Positions 43,156-51,320 of a DNA stretch of 64,000 nt are shown piece by piece (the stretch's first letter is position 1; each line of letters starts with the position of its first letter). The DNA lies in NCBI RefSeq assembly GCF_049803795.1, contig NZ_JBNAGJ010000008.1, forward strand, positions 88,767-152,766, read 5' to 3'. The DNA is from Thalassobius sp002708925 (GTDB taxonomy: Bacteria; Pseudomonadota; Alphaproteobacteria; Rhodobacterales; Rhodobacteraceae). The notes below the pieces were generated by a model that ran no database searches, had not been told where the DNA came from, and worked only from the letters and a program-made list of their open reading frames with translations. The translations under genes and the position numbers were made by a program.

Positions 43156-43698
43156 TCAGGGGATCAACACCTGATTGCGCTGATAGCTAGCGAAATCGAC
43201 GCTGGTGTCATCCAAGAACACCTCGACATCCACGGTCTGCACGGATTTGGGCGGCAACCCCATGATCGGCATCGCCTCGTTGCCCAGCAGGGCGTTGGGC
43301 GCGGCCATATCCATGTGGCAGGGCGGCATCGGATAGGGCTGCATCGGGCCTCCGTTCACCGAGTAACGAATGCCGCTCAGCCCGCAGCGCCAGGACAGGA
43401 GCTGCGTAAAGTAAATAATGTCCTGACCGTCATATTCCCGCACAGCAATCCATTGCGATTTGGTGGCGGCCAGGATCGGTTTGACCTCGGTCGCGGTGGT
43501 GAATTTGCCGGTCGGGGTCTGATCCTCGGCCACCGGCGCAGCCTGCGCAGGCTCCGAGACCGTTGCCGAGGCCGTTTCCGGGGCGCCCCCCGTTACGACA
43601 GCCTGTACCTTCGGCGCCGAAATCGCCGCCCTTTCCGAACCGCTGCTCTGCATTCCTCCGGTCGCCGCCGCGATCACGAACAAAATCATGTCCAGCAT
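43156..43698 (-). CDS. Hypothetical protein with N-terminal hydrophobic segment
   Basis: A 180-residue protein. A short hydrophobic N-terminus (MLDMILFVIAAATGG) is followed by an Ala/Glu/Pro-rich spacer, then a folded domain from about residue 75 (WIAVREYDGQDIIYFTQLLSWRCGLSGIRYSVNG) with a cysteine at CGLSG and another at MPPCHMDM. I recognise no named family, though the domain looks like a conserved Rhodobacteraceae type. It is divergent from the glycosyltransferase, with 86 bases between. Confidence 0.65.
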   Translation of the reverse strand: MLDMILFVIAAATGGMQSSGSERAAISAPKVQAVVTGGAPETASATVSEPAQAAPVAEDQTPTGKFTTATEVKPILAATKSQWIAVREYDGQDIIYFTQLLSWRCGLSGIRYSVNGGPMQPYPMPPCHMDMAAPNALLGNEAMPIMGLPPKSVQTVDVEVFLDDTSVDFASYQRNQVLIP

Positions 43699-43784
43699 TT
43701 GACAATTCCTTTTCTTTCAAATCAGGTTCTTATGCCCCATACTGCCCCAAAACGGGGCCACATAAATGGCGGGCAGGTTCGAGT

Positions 43785-44789
43785 ATGACCTCTGAGACGG
43801 CAAAAAGCCAAGCATTCAATATCGTGATCATCGGCCAGGCCAACCGCCTGCAATACGAGGCCGTCCTGTTCGCCGCCTCATTGCGGCTGACCAACCCCGA
43901 TTTCGCCGGCCGCCTGATCGTGGCCACACCGCAGGACGGCCCGCTCTGGTCCAGCGCCCCTACCCTGCGCAACAAGGCCGTGATCGCCCTGCTTCAGGAA
44001 CTGGGGGCCGAAATCATCCCCTTTGCCACCCCCGAATTCGGCGAAGGCTACCCCAACGCCAACAAAATCCAGGCCCTGCTGGCCATGCCCGAAGGCGAAC
44101 CCTTCGTCTTTTTCGACACCGACACGCTGGTGCTGGACGATCTGGCCCGCGTGCCCTTCGATTTCAACCGCCCCACCGCCTCTCAGCAGGTCGAAGGCAC
44201 CTGGCCCAAAATCGAGCTTTACGGCCCCGGCTACACCGACACCTGGAAATCGCTCTACGATAAGTTCGGCCTGGATTTCGAAAGCTCGCTGGACCTCAGC
44301 CAGCCCGATGAATACTGGCGCCGCTATCTCTATTTCAACGCGGGCTGGTTCTTCTACAAATGCCCCCGCGCATTCGGCGAACGCTACCTGGATTACGCCA
44401 CACAGATCCGCGATAACGCCCCGCCCGAACTGGTCTGCCAGCCGCTCTGGCCCTGGCTCGATCAGATCGCCCTGCCCCTGGTGATCCACAGCTTCGGCGG
44501 CGGGCGCAACACCCTGCCCACCGGCCTGCTGGATGACCAGATCACCTGCCACTACCGGCTCTTCCCCCTGCTCTACGCCCGCGAAAACGACCGCGTGATC
44601 CAGATCCTCGAACAGGCCGCCGCCCCTCACCACATCAAAAAGGTGCTCAAACAATACGACCCGATCAAATTCATGGTCTACCACGGCCGCGGCGCCAAAA
44701 CCCGCGCGCTCTTTGACCAGGAAAACCTGCCCCGCCGCGAACAGGGCATCCGCAAAATCATCAAAGCCAACGGCTTCTGGATGCGCTGA
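43785..44789 (+). CDS. Glycosyltransferase-like protein with a DxD motif
   Basis: A 334-residue GT-A-type protein resembling family 8. Nucleotide-binding strands are seen in FNIVIIGQANRLQYEAVLF, and the metal-binding DxD motif is in VFFDTDTLVLDD. The C-terminal part contains HSFGGGRNTLPTGLLDD and HYRLFPLLYARE. No membrane helix is present. Donor and acceptor are unknown. The gene is isolated and ends just before the AAATACTC-type repeat. ATG 43785 begins the compact N-terminus; longer readings run through the spacer of the opposite gene. Confidence 0.75.
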   Translation: MTSETAKSQAFNIVIIGQANRLQYEAVLFAASLRLTNPDFAGRLIVATPQDGPLWSSAPTLRNKAVIALLQELGAEIIPFATPEFGEGYPNANKIQALLAMPEGEPFVFFDTDTLVLDDLARVPFDFNRPTASQQVEGTWPKIELYGPGYTDTWKSLYDKFGLDFESSLDLSQPDEYWRRYLYFNAGWFFYKCPRAFGERYLDYATQIRDNAPPELVCQPLWPWLDQIALPLVIHSFGGGRNTLPTGLLDDQITCHYRLFPLLYARENDRVIQILEQAAAPHHIKKVLKQYDPIKFMVYHGRGAKTRALFDQENLPRREQGIRKIIKANGFWMR

Positions 44790-44819
44790 CCCGCCCGCTT
44801 CTTTGCTCTTTAAATACTC
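44790..44819. repeat. Intergenic repeat ending in AAATACTC, copy 2
   Basis: It shares cttcttt, seven bases, aaatactc and the preceding CCCGCC with copy 1 at 41126-41154. It directly follows the glycosyltransferase stop. Confidence 0.5.
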
Positions 44820-44849
44820 ACTTCCACCGCTCGCCACGCCGCCCGGCGC

Positions 44850-45056
44850 TCAGGGCGCAAACACCCCGTCCCAGTCGCCCCCCCCTCGAACCGAAGGCGG
44901 GATCCCGAACTCCACCCAGGTTTTGGCGCTGCGCCCCTCGGTTGCGCCCAGCAGCGCAGCATGAAATTCCCGTGCCCTTGCAGGTTCCGGACGTTGACTG
45001 CCCGATGAAAGGCCGAGCGCATCAAATCCCCCTCGCCGTCGCTTTGCGATTGTCGC
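44850..45056 (-). pseudogene. Decayed 3' end of an unidentified gene
   Basis: On the minus strand, the frame ending at TGA 44852-44850 reads ...REFHAALLGATEGRSAKTWV... and finishes GGGDWDGVFAP. Its composition looks like true protein, unlike the other frames. It is open for only 68 codons (stop at 45059-45057) and has no ATG, GTG or TTG. I cannot name the family. The rest of the 336-bp gap to metY (44790-45125) holds the repeat and the metY leader. Confidence 0.4.
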
Positions 45057-45125
45057 TTATTCTGAGATGCCCTATCCAAGTCGGCAATAGTGCAACAAAC
45101 GAATTGCTTTTCAGGAGGAGACCCC

Positions 45126-46409
45126 ATGACAGACGCCCCCAGCTACGGTTTTGACACGCTGTCCATCCACGCAGGCGCCCGGCCCGATCCGGCCACCGGC
45201 GCGCGTCAGACCCCGATTTACCAGACCACGGCCTATGTGTTTCGCGACGCCGATCACGCCGCCGCGCTGTTTAACCTCCAAGAGGTCGGCTATATCTATT
45301 CGCGCCTGACCAACCCCACCGTGGCCGTCCTGCAAGAACGCATCGCCACGCTTGAGGGCGGCGTGGGCGCGGTGTGCTGCTCGTCCGGCCATGCGGCGCA
45401 GATCATGGCTCTGTTCCCGCTGATGGCTCCGGGGCGCAATGTGGTGGTGTCCACGCGTCTCTATGGCGGCTCGATCACGCAATTCAGCCAGACCATCAAG
45501 CGCTTCGGCTGGTCCGCCAAGTTCGTCGATTTCGAGGACATGGAGGCCGTCGCCGCCGCCATCGACGAAGACACCCGCGCCGTGTTCTGCGAATCCGTCG
45601 CCAACCCCGGCGGCTATGTCACCGATCTGCCCGCCGCCGCGCAGGTGGCCAGCGACGCCGGCCTGCCGCTGATCGTCGATAACACCAGCGCCACGCCGTA
45701 CCTGTGTAATCCGATCGCCCATGGCGCCACGCTGGTCGTCCATTCCATGACGAAATACCTGACGGGCAACGGCACCGTGACGGGCGGCGTTGTGGTGGAC
45801 AGCGGCCGGTTCGACTGGTCCGCCAGCGATAAATTCCCCTCGCTGTCGCAGCCCGAGCCCGCCTATCACGGCCTGAAATTCCACGAGACCTTCGGCCCGC
45901 TGGCCTTTACCTTCCACGGGATTGCCATTGGTCTGCGCGATCTGGGCATGACCCTGAACCCGCAGGCGGCCCATTACACGCTGATGGGCATCGAAACCCT
46001 GTCCCTGCGGATGGAGCGCCACTGCGAAAACGCGCTGAAAATCGCGCAATGGCTGGAAAACGACGACCGGATCGAGGCCGTGACCTACGCCGGTCTGGAA
46101 AGCTCGCCCTATTATGACCGTGCCAAGGCGTTGTTCCCCAAAGGCACCGGCGGTCTGTTCACTGTTGCGCTCAAGGGCGGCTATGACGCCTGTGTCGAAC
46201 TGGTCGGCAAGCTAGAGCTGTTCAGCCATGTGGCCAACCTGGGCGATACGCGCTCGTTGATCATCCACCCGGCCTCGACCACGCACCGCCAGCTGACCGA
46301 GCAGCAGCAGATCGCCGCAGGCGCTGGCCCCAATGTGGTGCGGATTTCCATCGGGATTGAAAACGCCGAGGATCTGATCCGCGATCTGGACGCCGCACTG
46401 CCGCGCTAA
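45126..46409 (+). CDS. metY: O-acetylhomoserine aminocarboxypropyltransferase / sulfhydrylase
   Basis: A 427-residue PLP enzyme of the Cys/Met-metabolism family. The PLP lysine is in HSMTKYLTGNGTVTGG, with SSGHAAQIMALF and VDNTSATPYLCNP around the cofactor. It makes homocysteine from O-acetylhomoserine and sulfide. ATG 45126 follows a very strong aggaggaga site. About 200 bases of AT-richer leader precede it, but I could not match it to a SAM riboswitch. Confidence 0.93.
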   Translation: MTDAPSYGFDTLSIHAGARPDPATGARQTPIYQTTAYVFRDADHAAALFNLQEVGYIYSRLTNPTVAVLQERIATLEGGVGAVCCSSGHAAQIMALFPLMAPGRNVVVSTRLYGGSITQFSQTIKRFGWSAKFVDFEDMEAVAAAIDEDTRAVFCESVANPGGYVTDLPAAAQVASDAGLPLIVDNTSATPYLCNPIAHGATLVVHSMTKYLTGNGTVTGGVVVDSGRFDWSASDKFPSLSQPEPAYHGLKFHETFGPLAFTFHGIAIGLRDLGMTLNPQAAHYTLMGIETLSLRMERHCENALKIAQWLENDDRIEAVTYAGLESSPYYDRAKALFPKGTGGLFTVALKGGYDACVELVGKLELFSHVANLGDTRSLIIHPASTTHRQLTEQQQIAAGAGPNVVRISIGIENAEDLIRDLDAALPR

Positions 46410-46420
46410 GTCATTGAAAC

Positions 46421-46452
46421 TGAACGGCGCGAGGCCACCCCCGCGCCGTTCA
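46421..46452. terminator. Stem-loop between converging metY and the SIMPL gene
   Basis: tgaacggcgcg (46421-46431) pairs perfectly with cgcgccgttca (46442-46452), 11 bp, in the 47-bp gap. Weak T-content lies on both sides. It is likely a shared terminator. Confidence 0.65.
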
Positions 46453-46456
46453 CAGG

Positions 46457-47134
46457 TTACTTCAGCTCAATCACCAGGGTCACGGACTGGCTGATGTTCA
46501 GCTCGCCTTCGGCGATTGGGACGGACTCGGCCATATCCGCCGCCATCCGCATTTTGGGCGCGCTATATCCCCCGTTCTCCGAGATTTGCAGCACATCGCC
46601 CAGGCTGGCCCCGGCGGCCTGGGCATAAAGCCCCGCCTTGCGCAGCGCATCCGCCACCGCGTCTTTGCGCGCGGCATCCTGGGCCTCTTGTGGCTGTGAC
46701 AGCGCGAATTGCAGCCCCGAGAACTGGTTCGCCCCATCCTGCACCACCGCCCCCAGAACCGCGCCCAGTTTCGGCAAATCACGCACCCGCACGGACATCG
46801 ACAGCCCCGCGCGGAAGCCCTCGATCTCCATCGGTCCGGCATCCTTGCGCCGGGTGTAGATCGGCGACAGGGTCACGCTGCTGGTCTGCACATCGCGCGC
46901 CGCAATGCCCATCGTGGACAGCCGCTCCAGCACATCCGCCGCCGCCCCCGAGGCCCGCGCCATCGCCCGCGCCGCGTCCTTATCCTGATGCGTCACCCCC
47001 AGCGAAATCACCGCCATATCCGGCGCCATCTGCACCGTGCCCTCTCCGGTAACGGTGATCTGACGCTGTATTTCGTCGGCCATGGCCGGCAGCGCGGCCC
47101 CCATTAAGGCAATCATCAAAGCAATGCGTTTCAT
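46457..47134 (-). CDS. SIMPL-domain (DUF541) periplasmic protein
   Basis: A 225-residue protein with a signal peptide (MKRIALMIALMGAALPAMA) and the SIMPL domain (ITVTGEGTVQMAPDMAVISLGV, and GLQFALSQPQEAQDAARKDAVADALRKA). E. coli YggE is the best known relative and is linked to oxidative-stress tolerance. Start 47134 has an aaaaggag site. It is divergent from the large fusion protein gene. Confidence 0.88.
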   Translation of the reverse strand: MKRIALMIALMGAALPAMADEIQRQITVTGEGTVQMAPDMAVISLGVTHQDKDAARAMARASGAAADVLERLSTMGIAARDVQTSSVTLSPIYTRRKDAGPMEIEGFRAGLSMSVRVRDLPKLGAVLGAVVQDGANQFSGLQFALSQPQEAQDAARKDAVADALRKAGLYAQAAGASLGDVLQISENGGYSAPKMRMAADMAESVPIAEGELNISQSVTLVIELK

Positions 47135-47294
47135 CGAAAACTCCTTTTCGTTACCGTTCCAGAATGGCGGAAATTCCCCCTGCGACAACAATCACATATT
47201 TGTTTTCCTTCCACTCGGCGGGAAGCTGCTATAACCTGCGCGCCAAACGGTGCGGGACTCCCGCAGGGCCGCACGGAATGGTATTGCAAATCGT

Positions 47295-49439
47295 ATGAAA
47301 CCCAATTTCGCCCTGACCTTTTCCTCCGAAGGCCTCCGGCTGCTGCAACGCGCGCCGTCGGGCTGGCTGTTGGTGGGGGCTGTCGGGTTCGATTCTCAGG
47401 ATCTGGCGGCGCAGATGGCCGATTTGCGCGCCGCAGCGCAGCGTATTGACCCGGCCCCGCTGCGCACCAAACTGGTGATCCCGAACGATCAGATCAGGTT
47501 CATGACGGTCCCCTCGGCCGCCAGAACCGAAGCCGAAGCCGAAGACGAGGCCGCCCGCGCCCTGGACGGTGCCACGCCCTATGCGGTTTCCGAGCTGCGG
47601 TTCGACTGGGCGATGGATGACGGGCAATTGTACCTGGCTGCCGTCGCGCGCGACACTCTGGCCGAGGCCGAGGCCTTCGCCAACGAGCACGGTTTTGCCC
47701 CGGTCAGCTTCGTCGCGCAGCCCGAACCAGCCACCTTTGCCGGCGAGCCGTTTTTCGGGGTGACGAAATCGGCCAAGAGCCTGCTGGACAACACCGCGAA
47801 TGTGACGCGCGATTTGCAGCCGATTCATGTGATCGGCCAGGCAGACATTCCCGCGCCCGCGCCTGCCCCGCCTCCAGAGCCCCTGATTCTGGCGAATGAA
47901 GAGCCCCCTGCGCCGCCCGAAACAAAAAGCACCGTCCTGCCGCCCGAGCCGGGCCCGGACGCCCCCCCCGTCACCTTTGCCAGTGTGCGGGCCCATCGCG
48001 CGCCTACATCAGCGCAGCCCGGCGCCCCCCAGACAAAACCTCTGGGCACGGGCCCAGCTGCCGGAAAATCCGACGATCAGCCTGCGGCAAAGCCACCTGC
48101 CCGCAAGCTGAATCTGGCTGCCCCAATCGCCGCGCCCCAAACAGCACCGCTTAAGCCCGCAGCCGCCGACACTCCGAAGCCCGCCCCCCAAAAAAGCGCC
48201 CGTGCGCCTTTGGGGAAATCGCAGAAAAAGCCCCTCAGAGAACCCATTGTGATCGGCGGCAAGCCCAAGCATCTGGGTTTAATTCTGACCGCTATCCTGT
48301 TGCTTTTCCTTGCTATTATGGCGGCAACTGCGTCTTTGATCAGTCCGGATGGGCTGGCGGGTCTGCTGGGCCGAGACACAGAACAGGTGATCGCGCAGCA
48401 ACCCGCGCCCACCAACGAGGCAACCGCCGAAGAGCTGGCCGAGGCAGCCGATGTCGAACCCGCCGGTGACGTCTCCGAAGGGGAAAACGCAGTTGCCCAA
48501 ACCGATCCGGTTTTGCTGCCCGACACGCCCGCCCCCCTGTCCCCGAAGGCCGCCGAGCAGCACTATATCACCACCGGAATCTGGCAGATCGCGCCCGCCC
48601 AGCCCGCAGCCCCCGCAGCGCAAGCCGATGCAGACCTGTATCTGGCCTCGGTCGATCCGACAGTCAGCACGGTGGATGCGATTGCCCTGCCCGATATCGG
48701 TGTCCAGCACGATCATCCTCCGAACGAGCGCCTGAACCCGGTGGCCGCCGGCACCAGCTATGACTTTGACGCGCGCGGCCTGGTCCGCGCCACGCCAGAG
48801 GGCGCAATCAGCCCCGATGGCGTGCTAATTTTCGCGGGCAAACCGCCGCTTTTGCCACCGCAAACCCCAACGCGTTTTGACAACACGCCCGGCACCCAGG
48901 AAATTACCCGGCTGGCAGAACGGCGCCCACGCGTCAGACCCGGCAACCTGCAAGAAAACGTCGAGCGCGAGCAACTTGGCGGGCGAACCCGATCCGAGCT
49001 GGCAGCCCTGCGTCCCAAATTGCGCCCTCAAACCGACAAGCAGAAGGCCGAGGAAGACGAAACCCCGACCGCACAGGCTGTCGCGCTCTCACTGAAACCC
49101 AGGCCCCGCCCCTCTGGCTTCAGCAAGATCGTAAAGAACACCGATCGCACGCAGGTCGAAACCCGCACGGCGGCTGTGGCCCCGTCTATCCCTTCCTCTG
49201 CGTCGGTGGCCCGGCAGGCCACGGTCAAGAACGCGCTGAACCTGCGCCAGGTGAATTTGATTGGCGTTTATGGCAAACCCTCGGATCGGCGCGCTTTGGT
49301 ACGTCTATCCACCGGACGTTATAAAAAGGTTAAAATCGGAGACCGCATTGACGGCGGCAAAGTGGCCGCAATCAGCGATACCGAACTGCGCTACGTCAAA
49401 AACGGGCGCAATGTGGTGCTGAAAATGCCGCGCGGCTGA
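47295..49439 (+). CDS. Large single-span membrane protein with GspL/PilM-like N-terminus and GspC/PilP-like C-terminus
   Basis: A 714-residue protein. Residues 1 to about 160 resemble the cytoplasmic GspL/PilM domain (LVIPNDQIRFMTVPS, ALDGATPYAVSELRFDWAM). A Pro/Ala-rich linker (about 185-320) leads to one membrane helix at about 327-349 (LGLILTAILLLFLAIMAATA). A low-complexity periplasmic region follows. The last 60 residues look like a GspC/PilP HR domain (LIGVYGKPSDRRALVRLSTG, KIGDRIDGGKVAAI). No secretion or pilus gene is nearby. Similar proteins in this order are sometimes mislabelled as translation factor because of the Pro/Ala linker. The role is inferred only. Confidence 0.7.
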   Translation: MKPNFALTFSSEGLRLLQRAPSGWLLVGAVGFDSQDLAAQMADLRAAAQRIDPAPLRTKLVIPNDQIRFMTVPSAARTEAEAEDEAARALDGATPYAVSELRFDWAMDDGQLYLAAVARDTLAEAEAFANEHGFAPVSFVAQPEPATFAGEPFFGVTKSAKSLLDNTANVTRDLQPIHVIGQADIPAPAPAPPPEPLILANEEPPAPPETKSTVLPPEPGPDAPPVTFASVRAHRAPTSAQPGAPQTKPLGTGPAAGKSDDQPAAKPPARKLNLAAPIAAPQTAPLKPAAADTPKPAPQKSARAPLGKSQKKPLREPIVIGGKPKHLGLILTAILLLFLAIMAATASLISPDGLAGLLGRDTEQVIAQQPAPTNEATAEELAEAADVEPAGDVSEGENAVAQTDPVLLPDTPAPLSPKAAEQHYITTGIWQIAPAQPAAPAAQADADLYLASVDPTVSTVDAIALPDIGVQHDHPPNERLNPVAAGTSYDFDARGLVRATPEGAISPDGVLIFAGKPPLLPPQTPTRFDNTPGTQEITRLAERRPRVRPGNLQENVEREQLGGRTRSELAALRPKLRPQTDKQKAEEDETPTAQAVALSLKPRPRPSGFSKIVKNTDRTQVETRTAAVAPSIPSSASVARQATVKNALNLRQVNLIGVYGKPSDRRALVRLSTGRYKKVKIGDRIDGGKVAAISDTELRYVKNGRNVVLKMPRG

Positions 49440-49489
49440 ATGAATGGGCATTGAGGGTTTGTTAACCCCTCCGTGCCAATCTGCCCCGC

Positions 49490-49615
49490 ATGTTCCTATT
49501 CTTGTTTCTTCTGCTCAGTCTCAGCTATGTGATCTGGTCCCCTGTGCACCAGGCCGCTGACTGTCGCGTTACGCCTAAAACAGGGCGGCCAAGGCCCAGG
49601 CCCCTGCCGCCCTAG
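49490..49615 (+). CDS. Possible 41-residue membrane peptide
   Basis: ATG 49490 to TAG 49615 encodes MFLFLFLLLSLSYVIWSP followed by a basic, proline-rich tail. One membrane helix is clear. There is no good ribosome site, and a gggtt/aaccc hairpin lies just upstream. It may be a real small protein or chance in the 189-bp gap between converging genes. Confidence 0.3.
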   Translation: MFLFLFLLLSLSYVIWSPVHQAADCRVTPKTGRPRPRPLPP

Positions 49616-49628
49616 CGATCTGCTGCGA

Positions 49629-50723
49629 TCACTCTGCGGCGATCTCTCCGTTTTCGATCTGTTCGCGCTCGATGGATTCGAACAGGGCCTTGAAATTGCC
49701 CTCGCCGAAGCCGTCGTCGCCTTTGCGCTGGATGAACTCAAAGAAGATCGGCCCGATCACAGTTTTCGAGAAAATCTGTAGCAAAATCCGGGTTTCACCA
49801 CCATCGACAACACCCTCGCCATCAATCAGAATGCCGTGTTTCTGCATTCGATCCAGCGGTTCATCATGACCTTGGACGCGGGTTTTAGACAGTTCGTAAT
49901 AGGCTGCATTCGGGCCTGGCATGAAGTGAATGCCACGTTCAGCTATTGCATCCGTCGCACTGTAGATGTCTTCAGAGCCCACGGCGATATGCTGTATTCC
50001 CTCGCCGCGATATTTCTTCAGATAGGCAACAATCTGGCCGGTTTCCCCGCGATCCTCGTTGATCGGAATGCGGATACGCCCACAGGGCGAGGTCAGCGCG
50101 CGGCTGAACAACCCGGTATATTTGCCTTCGATGTCAAAGAAGCGGATTTCGCGAAAATTGAACAGATCCTCGTAGAATTTGAACCACTTATCCATGTTCC
50201 CCCTGAACACATTATGGGTCAGGTGATCCAGATAGTAGAACCCAACGCCCTTGGGCTTGGAACGGTCCAGCCAGTCGAACTCGGCGTTGTAGGGTGAGGT
50301 ATCGTGATACTGATCCGTGAAATAGATCAGGCTGCCGCCGATCCCTTTGATCGCCGGCCAGTCCAGGGTTTTATCGTCGCTGGTATAGGGTTCGGCCCCT
50401 TTTGAAACCGCGTGTTCGAACGCCTTCTGCGCATCCACCACGCGCCAGCCCATCGACGCGGCGCAGGGGCCGTGAGCCTCCGCGAAATGGCTGGCGAAAC
50501 TGTTCGGCTCGTTATTCAGGATATAGGTGATATCGCCCTGCTGCCACAGTTCCACATCCTTGGATTTGTGGTGCGCCACCCGCGCATAGCCCATCCGGGC
50601 AAACAAATCGCGCAGCGCCTCGGGGTCGGGATGGGCAAATTCGACAAATTCGAACCCATCGGTTCCGGCGGGGTTTTGCGGGGTGATCTGCGCCTGCGGC
50701 GCATCATGTGGGAACGGTCCCAT
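49629..50723 (-). CDS. hppD: 4-hydroxyphenylpyruvate dioxygenase
   Basis: A 364-residue two-barrel Fe(II) enzyme that turns 4-hydroxyphenylpyruvate into homogentisate in tyrosine breakdown. The iron ligands are H167 (YLDHLTHNV), H245 (GIQHIAVG) and E329 (IFFEFIQRKG). The C-terminal signature GFGEGNFKALFESIE is intact. A strong aggagg site precedes ATG 50723. It is divergent from an Lrp-type regulator that probably controls it. Confidence 0.95.
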   Translation of the reverse strand: MGPFPHDAPQAQITPQNPAGTDGFEFVEFAHPDPEALRDLFARMGYARVAHHKSKDVELWQQGDITYILNNEPNSFASHFAEAHGPCAASMGWRVVDAQKAFEHAVSKGAEPYTSDDKTLDWPAIKGIGGSLIYFTDQYHDTSPYNAEFDWLDRSKPKGVGFYYLDHLTHNVFRGNMDKWFKFYEDLFNFREIRFFDIEGKYTGLFSRALTSPCGRIRIPINEDRGETGQIVAYLKKYRGEGIQHIAVGSEDIYSATDAIAERGIHFMPGPNAAYYELSKTRVQGHDEPLDRMQKHGILIDGEGVVDGGETRILLQIFSKTVIGPIFFEFIQRKGDDGFGEGNFKALFESIEREQIENGEIAAE

Positions 50724-50801
50724 TGGCTCCTCCTGTTCTGCTGCTCATAGGGTAAAAGCTGTCCCGCCGGTTTTTTGCGCATTTTGAGAAGAAATATGGC
50801 G

Positions 50802-50815
50802 TTGCCATGCGGCAA
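50802..50815. promoter_or_regulatory. Palindrome between hppD and the Lrp-type regulator
   Basis: ttgcc (50802-50806), atgc, ggcaa (50811-50815), flanked by further ttgcgc. It lies 79 bases before hppD and 40 bases before the regulator start, a suitable place for the regulator to bind. Confidence 0.45.
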
Positions 50816-50854
50816 TGTTGCGCTATTTTTACAAAAAACGCGGAAAACACGCAT

Positions 50855-51310
50855 ATGCTGGATGAAACGGACAAACGGCTTCTGGCCGAGCTGCAAAAGA
50901 ACGCACACTTGACCTCGCAAGAGCTGGGCGAGGTGCTGAATCTGTCCCCCAGCCAGGCGGGCCGGCGGCGTCAGCGGCTGGAGGCCGAAGGCTATATCCG
51001 CGCCTATGCGGCCAAGCTGACTCCGCAGAAACTGGGCCTGACGGTTCAGGCCTTTGTGCAGGTCCAGATGGTGACCCACGGCCCCGAAGAGGCGCGCCAA
51101 TTTGCCCGGCTGGTCGAGCTGCGCCCCGAGGTGATTTCTGGCTGGACGCTGACGGGCGAGGCCGATTACCTGCTGCGGGTTTTCTGCGAGGATCTGTCCG
51201 CGCTGAACCGGCTGATCCACGAATTCCTGCTGCCGCATCCGGCGGTCGCCCGTGTCCAAAGCCAGATCGTGATGGACCAGTTCAAACACGACGCCCCCCT
51301 GCCCTGTTAA
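50855..51310 (+). CDS. Lrp/AsnC-family regulator, probably of tyrosine catabolism
   Basis: A 151-residue protein with helix-turn-helix (HLTSQELGEVLNLSPSQAGRRRQRLEAEGYI) and RAM domain (ISGWTLTGEADYLLRV). It is divergent from hppD over 131 bp, which contains the ttgcc-atgc-ggcaa palindrome. Relatives beside hppD respond to aromatic amino acids; this is inferred here. ATG 50855 begins the conserved MLDETDKRLLAELQ. Confidence 0.87.
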   Translation: MLDETDKRLLAELQKNAHLTSQELGEVLNLSPSQAGRRRQRLEAEGYIRAYAAKLTPQKLGLTVQAFVQVQMVTHGPEEARQFARLVELRPEVISGWTLTGEADYLLRVFCEDLSALNRLIHEFLLPHPAVARVQSQIVMDQFKHDAPLPC

Positions 51311-51320
51311 AGGATCTCTG

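Noticed and set aside
44820..45125. SAM riboswitch upstream of metY
   Set aside because: I looked for SAM-II and SAM/SAH-type conserved blocks in the leader and could not match them. The leader is left unassigned.
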